From assembly GCA_902793685.1 (NCBI GenBank), contig CADBEN010000007.1, forward strand, positions 20,686-84,685: DNA of 64,000 bases, in the 5' to 3' direction. Source of the DNA: an uncultured Lachnospiraceae bacterium (GTDB lineage: Bacteria; Bacillota; Clostridia; Lachnospirales; Lachnospiraceae). Under the pieces are notes generated by a model. It saw nothing but the letters and a program-made list of their open reading frames with translations. It searched no databases and had not been told where the DNA came from. The translations under genes were made by a program, and so were the position numbers. Positions 55,514 to 63,732 of this stretch are shown in pieces. Position 1 is the stretch's first letter. The number at the start of each line of letters is the position of its first letter.

Positions 55514-56575
55514 TTACTGAGCGATGGCGCCGGCCTTGGTCAGAGCGTCGATCGTGTTGGTCTTCCAGCTTTCAAGATACTTCCTGGCATCCTCGCCGGT
55601 GTAGCCCATCGGGTTGATGTTGTAGTTCTTCAGGACTTCCTGGTAGCTAGCATCGTCAAAGCCGGCCTTGAATGCCTCGGAAAGCTTTGCGGTGATGGCC
55701 GGGTCGGTTCCTTCCTTCACGAAGACACCGTAGAACGGGCCCCAGGGCAGATACTGCGCGAAATCCGGATACTCTTCAGTGACCAGCGGGACATCGGGCA
55801 TCTGCTCGACCTTGTCGGTTGCCAGCATGCAGAGGAGCTTCAGGTCGCCGGACTTGTACTCTTCGAGGCAGCTCTGGACCTTGCAGATAGTGAAATCGCA
55901 CTCGCCGCCGAGCACCGCGACTCTTGCGGAAGCATCGGAATCATACTGGACCTGGTTGAAGGTTGCTCCGGTGATGCTGGTGATCAGAGCGCCGACCTCC
56001 CACGGAAGTCCGCCGGTACCGGTGGTTGCCAGGGTGATCTCCTTGCCGCTGTTCGCCGCGTCGCAGATCTCCTTCAGAGAGTGATAGGGGCTGTCCTTGC
56101 CGACTGCAACGCCGGTGGTCTCGTCGCCGATCAGGATGACGCAGTCAAAGTTTTCATAGGTCAGATCCAGGATGTCCAGCGCCTTGTAAAGAGAGGGATT
56201 CTCCGCGCCCATCAGCAGGTTGTAGCCGTCTGCGTCCTGATCATACACGTACTGGGTCGCGATGGATCCTGTGCCGCCGGTCATGTTCTGGACGACGATG
56301 CTCTGGCCGAGCTTGTCCTGGGCCAGCGTTGCCAGCGGACGCATCAGGGAATCGGTTCCGCCGCCTTCACCCCACTGGACAATACCGTTGACGTTCTGGG
56401 TCGGAAAATCGGTGGAGGCCGCTCCGCCTGCCGGTGCTGCCGCCGCTGCCGCCGCAGTGGTGGATGCTGCCGCTGCAGCAGTGGTGGATGCCGGTGCGCT
56501 GCTGCCGCCGCATCCCGTGATGCTGACTGCCGCCATGATTCCCGCTGTCATCAGTGCAAGAACTTTCTTCGTCAT
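55514..56575 (-). CDS. tctC: Tripartite transporter substrate-binding lipoprotein TctC
   Basis: A 353-residue extracytoplasmic binding protein. The lipobox is SITGC (C22), followed by an Ala/Thr linker of about 30 residues. The Bug/TctC fold is shown by IVQWGEGGGTDSLMRPLA (carboxylate-binding loop), VVQNMTGGTGSIATQYVYDQDADGYNLL and GDLKLLCMLATDKVEQMPDVPLVTE. AGGGAGGAAATAACA precedes the ATG. Ligands of this family are usually carboxylates; the shared operator with a dehydroquinate dehydratase gene points to quinate, shikimate or dehydroquinate. Confidence 0.9.
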   Translation of the reverse strand: MTKKVLALMTAGIMAAVSITGCGGSSAPASTTAAAAASTTAAAAAAAPAGGAASTDFPTQNVNGIVQWGEGGGTDSLMRPLATLAQDKLGQSIVVQNMTGGTGSIATQYVYDQDADGYNLLMGAENPSLYKALDILDLTYENFDCVILIGDETTGVAVGKDSPYHSLKEICDAANSGKEITLATTGTGGLPWEVGALITSITGATFNQVQYDSDASARVAVLGGECDFTICKVQSCLEEYKSGDLKLLCMLATDKVEQMPDVPLVTEEYPDFAQYLPWGPFYGVFVKEGTDPAITAKLSEAFKAGFDDASYQEVLKNYNINPMGYTGEDARKYLESWKTNTIDALTKAGAIAQ

Positions 56576-56666
56576 TTGTTATTTCCTCCCTTAATGTAAT
56601 TGGCAGTTCTGAAGCTTCCCGGCCTTTCCGCCCGTCCGGCTACCGGTGTCTTTGTTTCTTTCCGAT

Positions 56667-56695
56667 ATCATAGTATCAGTTGCGCCAATTCACAA
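56667..56695 (-). promoter_or_regulatory. Predicted promoter of tctCBA
   Basis: Minus strand: -35 TTGTGA (56690-56695), 17-nt spacer, -10 TATGAT (56667-56672). The 39-bp motif at 56696-56734 abuts the -35, the place for an activator. Confidence 0.6.
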
Positions 56696-56734
56696 AAACC
56701 GATAATCTTGACCAAAAAGGTGGATATTTTTGAT
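56696..56734. promoter_or_regulatory. Conserved 39-bp regulatory motif, copy 1 (tctC)
   Basis: Aligns without gaps to 63731-63769, with 33 of 39 bases identical; the unbroken shared core is TGACCAAAAAGGTGGA. It sits directly upstream of the predicted -35 of tctC. It is likely the site of a transcription activator, most simply the AraC-type response regulator encoded next door. Confidence 0.65.
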
Positions 56735-56828
56735 ATGATATACTTGCTCAGCACCTCAGGGATTCTGCAGAAAATATGGACGGGGAGCTCGCTCACCGGA
56801 CATGTTTCCTGCAGAATCACGAGGCGGC

Positions 56829-56896
56829 CAAGGCGTGAAACGCCTCTGGCCGCCGGCAACGAGGATTGCGAAGCGATCCGAGTCTGAGGTGCTGAG
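56829..56896 (+). repeat. Structured dispersed repeat, copy A
   Basis: A 68-base element identical to copy B (57012-57079) except at one position. It contains two short hairpins with GAA loops: GGCGT-GAA-ACGCC and GGATTGC-GAA-GCGATCC. The preceding GAGGCGGCC allows further pairing with GGCCGCC. Confidence 0.85.
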
Positions 56897-57011
56897 GGCT
56901 GAGACCCGCCGAACATGAGGAAGCAGCGGTTTTGCGCAGCAAAACCAGCGGATTCCGAATGTTCACAGGATTGCGGGAGCTGCACAGCAGCGAAGCAATC
57001 CGTGGCATTAT
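56897..57011. other. Hairpin-rich spacer between repeat copies
   Basis: No gene. It holds a GGTTTTGC-GCA-GCAAAACC hairpin (about 56932-56951) enclosed by GAACAT/ATGTTC, and a second one, GGATTGC...GCAATCC (about 56970-57000). Together with the two repeat copies it makes the whole divergent region strongly structured. Confidence 0.55.
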
Positions 57012-57079
57012 CAAGGCGTGAAACGCCTCTGGCCGCCGGCAACGAGGATTGCGAAGCGATCCGAGTCTGAGGGGCTGAG
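57012..57079 (+). repeat. Structured dispersed repeat, copy B
   Basis: Same 68-base element as copy A (67/68 identical), in the same orientation, ending 35 bases before the response regulator ATG. Confidence 0.85.
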
Positions 57080-57114
57080 ATGCTGTAAAAATCACTGTTT
57101 AAGGAGATTCTCCT

Positions 57115-58740
57115 ATGCGCGCGCTTCTTGTGGACGACGAGCCGCTGGTCCTTTCAGCGGCAAGAATGCTGGTAGAATGGGAAAAATACGAGATCACGGA
57201 AGTATTTGAAGCAGGCAACGCCGAAGACGCCCTGAACATCCTGAAAAAGGAAAAGCCGGAGATCGTCCTCTCGGATATCCGCATGCCTGGGATGAGCGGC
57301 CTGGAGTTCATCCGTAAGACCAACGACATCGCCCCGGCGACCCAGACCATCCTGATCACTGCATACGGCGACTTTGCCTATGCCCGGGAAGCGGTAAAGC
57401 TGGGATGTGTCGATTATCTTCTGAAACCGCTGGACGAAGAGGACATCAACAAGGCCGTGGCGAAAGCCGTGAGTCAGTACCGCTCGCGGAAGATGCTGGA
57501 GACGGAAAATTCCTCCGGCCGGACCCAGGATCTGCTGGCGCTTTTCCTGGAAAACGGGCAGACGGAGGAACTGTTCGCGCCGATCCGGAAGACCGCGCCC
57601 TTTTTCTCCGATCTCTCTGTCTGCCGTGCCGGCATCATCTGCACCCGGCAGCTCGCCTATGCGGATACGGGCCTCTATGCGCTGGCAAACGAAGCCCACG
57701 ATTTCCTTTACCGCCGGGGGATCGGAGCCGCCGTCATCGGGAGCAGCGGGGACATCACCCTGCTTATCCGCGACCCGGACGGGACGAATGTTTCCGCATG
57801 TACAGAACTCATGCAAAAGCTTTCCGCGAACGGAGCCCCGGAAGTGCACATGGGCCTCAGCGGCTGCGAAGCCTTCCCGGACCGGCTGCAGAATGCCCTG
57901 CAGGAAGCACGAAAAAACGCACTCTCCTACGACCTTCTGGAGCATTCCGTCCGGGTCCACCGGACAGCGCTCCCTGCCGCGCCGACCCTTTCCTATGAAG
58001 AGACGGAAAAAGACTTTTACCGGGCGGTCCTCTCCGGAAAGGAGACCCGGATCCGGGACGCAGTGCTGCGCCTTGCTGCCCTTCTTCCTTATGAAGGGCA
58101 GATCACACTCCGCAGACTGGAAAATTTCCGTTCGATCTACACAGGGCTCCACGGGAAATGGGTCCTGGGCTTTGAGAAGGAACGCGCCTCCAGCGGTGTC
58201 TCTTCCGCTTCCCCGGCGATGCACACCAGGATCTCTTTTTTCCCGGAAAACGGCAGCTTTTCCATGGAATACTTCGTTCACTGCCTCACGGAGGATCTTT
58301 TCTCCTTGAGCCGCCAGTATGTCCGCCCCCGGGAGGATTCCTCCGGCGATCTGGCTGCCCAGGTGAAGCGGTGGATCGACAGCCGTTATGAAGAACCCCT
58401 GACCCTGGAATCCCTGGCTTCCCGCTTTGCCGTGAGCGACGCCCACCTCTCCCGCACCTTCAAAAAAGAATACGGAACCGGCCCCATCGACTACATCGCC
58501 CGCGTCCGGATCCGGGCAGCGAAAAAGCTGATCGCGGAGCAGAAGCTGAAGCTCACGGAGATCGCCGCAGCCGTCGGCTACCCGGACGCAAAATATTTCA
58601 GCCGTGTATTCCGCCGGATCACAGGCGTTTCCCCGGCGGATTACCGGGCGGATGTCCGGAGCTCCGGATCTGACAGCGGCAGGAGCAGGGAAGATCTCCC
58701 CGGGAACGGGATCCTGTCTCCCGGAAAGGAGGATGCATGA
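57115..58740 (+). CDS. YesN-type response regulator with AraC DNA-binding domain
   Basis: A 541-residue response regulator. The receiver domain (about 1-125) has D7-D8, phospho-acceptor D54 in SDIRMPGMSG and K105-type lysine in LLKPLDEED. A long middle region (about 130-420) of unknown fold follows, and the C-terminus (about 425-525) is an AraC double helix-turn-helix (LTLESLASRFAVSDAHLSRTFKKEYG and LTEIAAAVGYPDAKYFSRVFRRITGVSPADYR). The start has AAGGAGATTCTCC. It overlaps the kinase gene by ATGA. It is the best candidate for activating tctCBA and the second aroD. Confidence 0.92.
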   Translation: MRALLVDDEPLVLSAARMLVEWEKYEITEVFEAGNAEDALNILKKEKPEIVLSDIRMPGMSGLEFIRKTNDIAPATQTILITAYGDFAYAREAVKLGCVDYLLKPLDEEDINKAVAKAVSQYRSRKMLETENSSGRTQDLLALFLENGQTEELFAPIRKTAPFFSDLSVCRAGIICTRQLAYADTGLYALANEAHDFLYRRGIGAAVIGSSGDITLLIRDPDGTNVSACTELMQKLSANGAPEVHMGLSGCEAFPDRLQNALQEARKNALSYDLLEHSVRVHRTALPAAPTLSYEETEKDFYRAVLSGKETRIRDAVLRLAALLPYEGQITLRRLENFRSIYTGLHGKWVLGFEKERASSGVSSASPAMHTRISFFPENGSFSMEYFVHCLTEDLFSLSRQYVRPREDSSGDLAAQVKRWIDSRYEEPLTLESLASRFAVSDAHLSRTFKKEYGTGPIDYIARVRIRAAKKLIAEQKLKLTEIAAAVGYPDAKYFSRVFRRITGVSPADYRADVRSSGSDSGRSREDLPGNGILSPGKEDA

Positions 58741-60614
58741 CTCCGGTCTACCGGTCCGGCTTTGTACGCCGGCTTCTGCGGGTCATCGCCCTGATCCTGA
58801 CCGCAGTATTTATCACCGTCACCTGGGTCACCCAGCGCGACACCCGGAACATCCTGCGGCAGAACGCCATCGACACCGGGCTGCAGCGTATTCAGACAGA
58901 GGCCGATTTTCTGGAGCTTTATATGGACCAGCTGTCCCAGCTGTTCAACACGATTTATGCCAGGGCGGACATTTATTCCAAGCTGCATGAAGCGGAGCTG
59001 AACAGTGCCGACAGCTATTCTCTGTTTCTGTTTGTCCGTTCTCTCTATTTTGTCCCCCGGGAGCCGCAGCTTTACCAGATCTACCTGGATCTCTCCACCT
59101 CCGGGCAGAGCTATATCTACCGCGAACAGGGCAGCTCCTTCGGTCCCAGCCGCTATCATGTGACTCTGCCGGAGGGACTTTCCGCGGGGAAGGCTTTCGG
59201 GGACGGCCCCCATCTGTCCAGCAACTACGGCTATTCCCTGAACACCCCGGCCGCGGAAGTCTACTCTCTGCGCTGGAATATCTATAACTCCGTGCACCGG
59301 GAGATCCTCGGCACCATGAGCTTCGACGTCGAAGTCGCAGAGCTTGCGAAGACGGTATTCCGGGACGCGGCCGAGGACGGGAGCGTAAACTACCTGATCT
59401 CCGGCGACGGAACGATCATCTACGCCGGCGGGACGCCTCTGTCACAGCAGGAGATCGCATCTGTTGTTGCGGAATGCAAAGGCCGGGGCTGGGCAGAATA
59501 CCAGAGTGACGCGATCCGCGGCATCGTGTTCACATCGTCCGCGGAGATCAACGGGATCCAGGTCCGCCTGATCCGGGTCATCCCGGAAAAAACACTTTTT
59601 GCGGAACCGGACCGGATCCTCCGGAGGAATATCCTGATCTTCACTGCCGCCCTGCTGATTCTCTGTCTGCTGATCATCCTGAGTGTGCAGAGCATGTTCC
59701 GTCCGGTCCGGGATCTGAGCCGGTATATTTCCGCAGTCGGCCAGCACGGCATCAAGACGCAGATCTCCGACTATGTGCAGTACGACAAGGACGATGAGAT
59801 CGGGCAGCTGGTGAATTACACCGGCGAAATGATGCGGGACATCAACGATCTGTTCGAGAAGCAGGAGCAGCTGAGCCGTGCCCAGCGGACCGCGGAAGCC
59901 AAGCTTCTTCAGGCCCAGATCAACCCGCATTTCCTGTACAACGCCCTGCAGAGCATTGCGGGGCTTTCCCTGCAGCATGGTGACCGGGAGACCTACCGGT
60001 ATATCAGTATGCTGGGGTCCCGGATGCAGTACAGCATGAACCTGGACCAGACTGTGGTGGAACTGAAACGGGAATTCCGGTACGTGGAGAGCTATCTGGC
60101 TCTCCAGAATGTACGTTTCGGAAACGTCCTTACCACCGATATCCGCCTGGACCCGGAAGCGGAGGACATCCCTGTACCGAAGATGATCCTGCAGCCTCTG
60201 GCGGAAAATGCCTTCAAGCACGGGAAACTCTGCCGCGCGCCCGGCGCGTTCTTCCGAATGACCGCGGAACTGGAAGACTCCGGTCCTGAAAACGCCTGCG
60301 CGGGAGACAGCCTGCATCCCGTTCTCAGGATCCTCATGGAAAACAACGGCGGCAGTTGTCCGCCGGAACGCATGGCGGAACTGAATGCCGCCTTCGCGTC
60401 TGTCCGGACGGAACCTGGCAGCTCAGTTTCTGCCTCCGGATCCCCGGACTCCGAAACTCCGGGCTCCGGCGCCGCGGTCTCCGGCATCGGGATGCAGAAT
60501 GTCCTCTACCGTCTCCGCCTGTACTATGGTCCGGATGTTTCCATGCACATGGATGCCCCGGAGAACGGCGGCGTCCGGATCACTGTCCGCATCCCGCTTC
60601 ATGAAAGACACTGA
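58737..60614 (+). CDS. YesM-type sensor histidine kinase
   Basis: A 625-residue membrane kinase of the His_kinase/LytS-like class. Membrane segments lie at about 12-32 and 300-322, flanking an extracytoplasmic sensor (about 33-298, dCache/YesM type). A HAMP domain follows (about 323-375), then the phosphorylation motif QINPHFLYNAL with H398 and a C-terminal ATPase domain with PLAENAFKHG and GIGMQNVLYRL. A variable Ser/Gly/Pro stretch (about 555-585) is inserted between ATPase motifs. The ligand could be the cluster's substrate. It is coupled to the response regulator by overlapping stop and start. Confidence 0.92.
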   Translation: MTPVYRSGFVRRLLRVIALILTAVFITVTWVTQRDTRNILRQNAIDTGLQRIQTEADFLELYMDQLSQLFNTIYARADIYSKLHEAELNSADSYSLFLFVRSLYFVPREPQLYQIYLDLSTSGQSYIYREQGSSFGPSRYHVTLPEGLSAGKAFGDGPHLSSNYGYSLNTPAAEVYSLRWNIYNSVHREILGTMSFDVEVAELAKTVFRDAAEDGSVNYLISGDGTIIYAGGTPLSQQEIASVVAECKGRGWAEYQSDAIRGIVFTSSAEINGIQVRLIRVIPEKTLFAEPDRILRRNILIFTAALLILCLLIILSVQSMFRPVRDLSRYISAVGQHGIKTQISDYVQYDKDDEIGQLVNYTGEMMRDINDLFEKQEQLSRAQRTAEAKLLQAQINPHFLYNALQSIAGLSLQHGDRETYRYISMLGSRMQYSMNLDQTVVELKREFRYVESYLALQNVRFGNVLTTDIRLDPEAEDIPVPKMILQPLAENAFKHGKLCRAPGAFFRMTAELEDSGPENACAGDSLHPVLRILMENNGGSCPPERMAELNAAFASVRTEPGSSVSASGSPDSETPGSGAAVSGIGMQNVLYRLRLYYGPDVSMHMDAPENGGVRITVRIPLHERH

Positions 60615-60673
60615 CCCGCTTTCCCGGCCGTTTTACGAGAAGGTCGCCAACTTATCCTGAGGAGTGAACACCA

Positions 60674-61435
60674 ATGAATACTGTCATGGTCCGGAACCTG
60701 GAGATCGGCGCAGGGGCACCGAAGATCATCGTCCCCATCGTGGCCAAGACCCGGGAAGGAATTCTTGAAAAAGCAGCGGAACTCAAAAACTATACAATGG
60801 ACCTCGTAGAGTGGCGCGTCGACTTCTTTGAGGACGCTCTCGACATCGAAAAGACGGTGGAAACTGCAGAGCTCCTGAACAAAGCCCTCGGCGATACCCC
60901 GCTTCTCTTCACCTTCCGCACCGCCCTTGAGGGTGGAAACAAGGAAATCCCGCCTGCGCATTACACAGCGCTGAACAAAGCCGTGGCGGAAAGCGGCCAG
61001 GTCGACATCATTGACGTCGAGTCGAACACCAACCGCACGGAAGCAGATGAGAATATCCGGAACATCCACGCGGCCCACCTGCCGGTCATCGGCTCCTACC
61101 ACAACTTCTCCGAGACCCCTGACACCAGCGAACTCCTGTACATCATGCGGAACATCCAGCGGCGCGACGCTGACATCGTAAAGGTCGCAGTCATGCCAAG
61201 AACCCGGGCCGATGTCGTCTCCCTTCTGGACGCGACCCAGATCATGTTCACCAAATATGCCATCCGTCCCATCCTCACCATGAGTATGGGACAGCTGGGC
61301 GTCATCTCCCGCGTCACGGGCGATGCCTTCGGTTCCTGTGCCACCTTCGGCGCGGTAGGCCAGACCTCGGCGCCGGGCCAGATTCCGGTAAATGACCTGC
61401 ATACTGTCCTGCGTATTCTGCACGAGGCGAGGTGA
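60674..61435 (+). CDS. aroD: Type I 3-dehydroquinate dehydratase, copy 1
   Basis: A 253-residue Schiff-base enzyme that dehydrates 3-dehydroquinate to 3-dehydroshikimate. The catalytic residues H143 (GSYHNF) and K170 (DIVKVAVMP) fall at the same positions as in the well-studied enterobacterial enzyme; the substrate Arg region is in VEWRVDFF, and the C-terminal GQTSAPGQIP is conserved. TGAGGAGTGAACACC precedes the ATG. It follows the two-component genes by 59 bases on the same strand and may be transcribed with them. Copy 2 is at 62887-63648; the two are clear paralogues. Confidence 0.95.
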   Translation: MNTVMVRNLEIGAGAPKIIVPIVAKTREGILEKAAELKNYTMDLVEWRVDFFEDALDIEKTVETAELLNKALGDTPLLFTFRTALEGGNKEIPPAHYTALNKAVAESGQVDIIDVESNTNRTEADENIRNIHAAHLPVIGSYHNFSETPDTSELLYIMRNIQRRDADIVKVAVMPRTRADVVSLLDATQIMFTKYAIRPILTMSMGQLGVISRVTGDAFGSCATFGAVGQTSAPGQIPVNDLHTVLRILHEAR

Positions 61436-61482
61436 CCTGCTAAGTTTGTTTGGCGGAATGACCGCCGGAAAGGAGTATCCAT

Positions 61483-61630
61483 ATGATGATCGCGGTTCTC
61501 GGGGCAGGAAGAATGGCTCCGGCCTCTCATCTATACCGTCGCCGCCGGGACCATGCGGGCCTACATCGACGGAAACATGGGAGAATTCGCGAGAAAGATC
61601 GCCGAGAAATTCGAAGCCGAAGAATCATAG
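61483..61630 (+). pseudogene. Remnant of a Rossmann-fold oxidoreductase gene
   Basis: A ribosome site (GGAAAGGAG) and ATG open a frame MMIAVLGAGRMAP, the start of an NAD(P)-binding Rossmann protein. After about twelve codons the frame is lost near 61515-61525. A different frame (+1) then gives PLIYTVAAGTMRAYIDG... to EFARKIAEKFEAEES and a TAG at 61628, which looks like the end of a dehydrogenase. The reading suggests a large internal deletion that joined both ends. The original enzyme was probably a cluster dehydrogenase, but its identity is not recoverable. Confidence 0.65.
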
Positions 61631-61660
61631 ACATCGGAACAGCCATGACAGAACAAACGA

Positions 61661-61692
61661 AGAGCGTCCGCGGTGCGAGCCGCGGACGCTCT
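61661..61692. terminator. Hairpin between the remnant gene and aroE
   Basis: AGAGCGTCCGCGG pairs with CCGCGGACGCTCT around a TGCGAG loop. Neither side has a strong T-tract, but it lies between convergent units (plus-strand aroD and minus-strand aroE). Confidence 0.55.
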
Positions 61693-61778
61693 CCTCATCA
61701 GAGAAGGATTTTTATTCCAACGCCGTTTCCGGCGGTCAGAAACACAGAATATGAAAACGTCTTTGTCCGGTGCCGGTC

Positions 61779-62642
61779 TTATGAGAAGAACTTCGCCTTG
61801 ATCTCCTCGGTGGGCATCTTCTTTCCGGTCCAGAGTTCAAAGGAAGCTGCACCCTGGTACAGAAGCATGTACATGCCATTGAAGGTCTTGAGACCTGCTT
61901 CACGCGCCATCTTCAGAAGCTCCGTCTCCTTCGGCTCGTAGATGACGTCCGCCACCACCAGCCCCTCGTGGAAATAGGAGGGATCCGGGATCAGGCAGCC
62001 CGGGATCCGGGACATGCCGACAGGGGTGGTGTTGAGGAGAATGTCTGCGCCCTGCAGGCAGGGCTTCAGCTCATCCATGTTCTTCAGGTCGTGGAGACGG
62101 ACCGTGCACTTTGTCTCCGCGTTCAGCTGCGCGACGATATTCTCGACCCGCGGCCAGAAGCCGTCATGGGCATTGAAGACATCGATCTCCTTCACGCCGT
62201 CGATGGCTGCCTGCACCAGGATCGCGGTGCCCGCGCCGCCGGCGCCGAGCTGGACCATCTTCTTTCCGACCGGGTCTACACCCGCATCCAGGGCGCTGCG
62301 CATCCAGCCGATACCGTCCGTCGTGTGGCCGGTCAGACGGCCGTTGTCGTTCACCACCGTGTTCACTGCGCCGGAGATCTTCGCTGCCGGGGAAAGCTCG
62401 TCCGCCAGAAGCGCCATATCGTTCTTGTCCGGCATGGTCAGGTTGAAACCCCGGACCCCCAGGGTCACAAGACCCCGGACCGCCGTCTCCAGATGGAGCG
62501 GCTTCACGTCAAACGCAAGATACTCATAATCAAGATCAAGGATCCGGCACGCCTCATTGTGCATCTCCGGAGAGATGCTGTGTGCCACCGGGCTGCCCAG
62601 CAGACAGAGAAGGCCGGTGTGACCCGTAACATTTCTGCTCAT
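61779..62642 (-). CDS. aroE: Shikimate/quinate dehydrogenase
   Basis: A 287-residue NAD(P)-dependent oxidoreductase of the AroE/YdiB group. Substrate-binding SPVAHSISPEMHN (S22, S24), catalytic K73 in NLTMPDKND and D109 in TTDGIGW are present, as is the dinucleotide loop LGAGGAG (132-138). It reduces 3-dehydroshikimate to shikimate; the YdiB branch also uses quinate and 3-dehydroquinate, and the catabolic setting here makes that plausible. The coenzyme loop continues VFNAHDGF rather than NR[T/S]xxK, hinting at NAD. AAAGGAGATTAATT precedes the ATG. Confidence 0.9.
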   Translation of the reverse strand: MSRNVTGHTGLLCLLGSPVAHSISPEMHNEACRILDLDYEYLAFDVKPLHLETAVRGLVTLGVRGFNLTMPDKNDMALLADELSPAAKISGAVNTVVNDNGRLTGHTTDGIGWMRSALDAGVDPVGKKMVQLGAGGAGTAILVQAAIDGVKEIDVFNAHDGFWPRVENIVAQLNAETKCTVRLHDLKNMDELKPCLQGADILLNTTPVGMSRIPGCLIPDPSYFHEGLVVADVIYEPKETELLKMAREAGLKTFNGMYMLLYQGAASFELWTGKKMPTEEIKAKFFS

Positions 62643-62740
62643 AATTAATCTCCTTTAAGCAAGCTTCCTGTTCAGGGGGACTGCTTTCTTTAACAGTTTA
62701 TCACACCTGACCCGGAATGCTTCAACGACTGTTCATCACC

Positions 62741-62810
62741 CCTGACTCGGGATGCTTCGCATCCCTCGTTATCGGCGCCCAGAGGCGCTTCGCGCCTTGG
62801 CCGCCTCGGA
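62741..62810 (-). repeat. Structured dispersed repeat, copy C
   Basis: Read on the minus strand this is a diverged copy of the 56829-56896 element: GAGGCGGCCAAGGCG leads into GGCGC-GAA-GCGCC, and GGGATGC-GAA-GCATCCC follows. The stems differ from copies A and B by paired substitutions that keep base pairing. It lies just outside the terminator of the second aroD. Confidence 0.75.
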
Positions 62811-62872
62811 ATCACAGCAAACTCCTGTCCGGGAAGCAAGCTTCCCGTTCCGGGAGTTTGCTGTGATTCCAG
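62809..62872. terminator. Long terminator-like hairpin after the second aroD
   Basis: GGAATCACAGCAAACTCC pairs with GGAGTTTGCTGTGATTCC (18-bp arms) enclosing an inner CCGGGAAGC/GCTTCCCG-type stem. There is no T-tract, but it lies 15 bases from the aroD stop. It also ends where repeat copy C begins. Confidence 0.55.
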
Positions 62873-62886
62873 GGTGATGGGTTTTA

Positions 62887-63648
62887 TTACATGGCTTCGT
62901 GCAGGATCGCCATCTCCGTCTGCAGCTTCTCCACCGGGATCTGGCCCGGGGCGGAGACCTGTCCGACCGCGCCGAAGGTCATCGCGGAACCGAACGCTTC
63001 TCCGGCAATGCGGGTGATGACGCCCATCGGTCCCATGCTCATGGTGATGATCGGCCGGTCCGCATACTTCTCAGCCATCTCGGAAGTTGCCGCAAGGACC
63101 GTCGCCACATCCTGTCTGCAGGTGGGCATCAGAGCGATCTTCGGAAGATCCGCGCCAAGGTCCTGCATCTTCCGCAGGCGGTAAAGGATGTCCGCCTTGT
63201 CCGGGGTCTTGAAGAAATCATGGTTGGAGCCCACGACGACTTTGCCTGCCGCATGGATGTTGGCAATATTCTGAAGGACGACGTCATCGCCGGAGAAAAT
63301 CTCGACATCGACCGCGTCCACATATCCGCTCTCCGCCACCGCCTTGTTCAGCGCAGTGTAAGTCTCCATGTCGATCTCCTTCTCGCCGCCTTCCTTCTTC
63401 GTGCGGAAGGTGAAAAGGATCGGGGTCTCGCCCAGGGCTGCGCGAAGTGCCTTCGCAGTCTCGATGACCTTCGGGATCTCAAAAACGTCGTCATAGAAAT
63501 CGACACGCCATTCGACGACGTCCATCGTGTAATTCTTAAGCTCTGCGCCCTTGGCAGCGATCCCTGCCGCATTCTTCGCGACGATCGGGACAATGACCTT
63601 CGGTGCACCGGTGCCGATCTCAAGGTTTCTCATCATAACAGTCTTCAT
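62887..63648 (-). CDS. aroD: Type I 3-dehydroquinate dehydratase, copy 2
   Basis: A second complete 253-residue type I dehydratase, with H143 (GSNHDF) and K170 (LPKIALMP) in register with copy 1 and no deletions between them. The two share most blocks (NLEIGxGAPKxIVPIVAK, LKNYTMDxVEWRVDF, GQxSAPGQIPVxxL) but differ over the variable loops, so duplication is not recent. CAGGAGGAGATAACT precedes the ATG. It has its own promoter with the 39-bp motif and lies upstream of aroE on the same strand, separated by a terminator-like hairpin. Confidence 0.95.
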   Translation of the reverse strand: MKTVMMRNLEIGTGAPKVIVPIVAKNAAGIAAKGAELKNYTMDVVEWRVDFYDDVFEIPKVIETAKALRAALGETPILFTFRTKKEGGEKEIDMETYTALNKAVAESGYVDAVDVEIFSGDDVVLQNIANIHAAGKVVVGSNHDFFKTPDKADILYRLRKMQDLGADLPKIALMPTCRQDVATVLAATSEMAEKYADRPIITMSMGPMGVITRIAGEAFGSAMTFGAVGQVSAPGQIPVEKLQTEMAILHEAM

Positions 63649-63704
63649 AGTTATCTCCTCCTGATTTTCAATGGCCCGGATTCCCGGAGCGTTTTCATAT
63701 TTTT

Positions 63705-63732
63705 ATCCTATCCGCCTGCCAGACTCCATCAA
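63705..63732 (-). promoter_or_regulatory. Predicted promoter of the second aroD
   Basis: Minus strand: -35 TTGATG (63727-63732), 16-nt spacer, -10 TAGGAT (63705-63710). The -35 overlaps the end of the 39-bp motif by two bases. Confidence 0.55.

Noticed and set aside
56829-57079. The repeat pair as ends of an insertion sequence
   Set aside because: The copies are in direct orientation, enclose only about 115 non-coding bases and flank no transposase.
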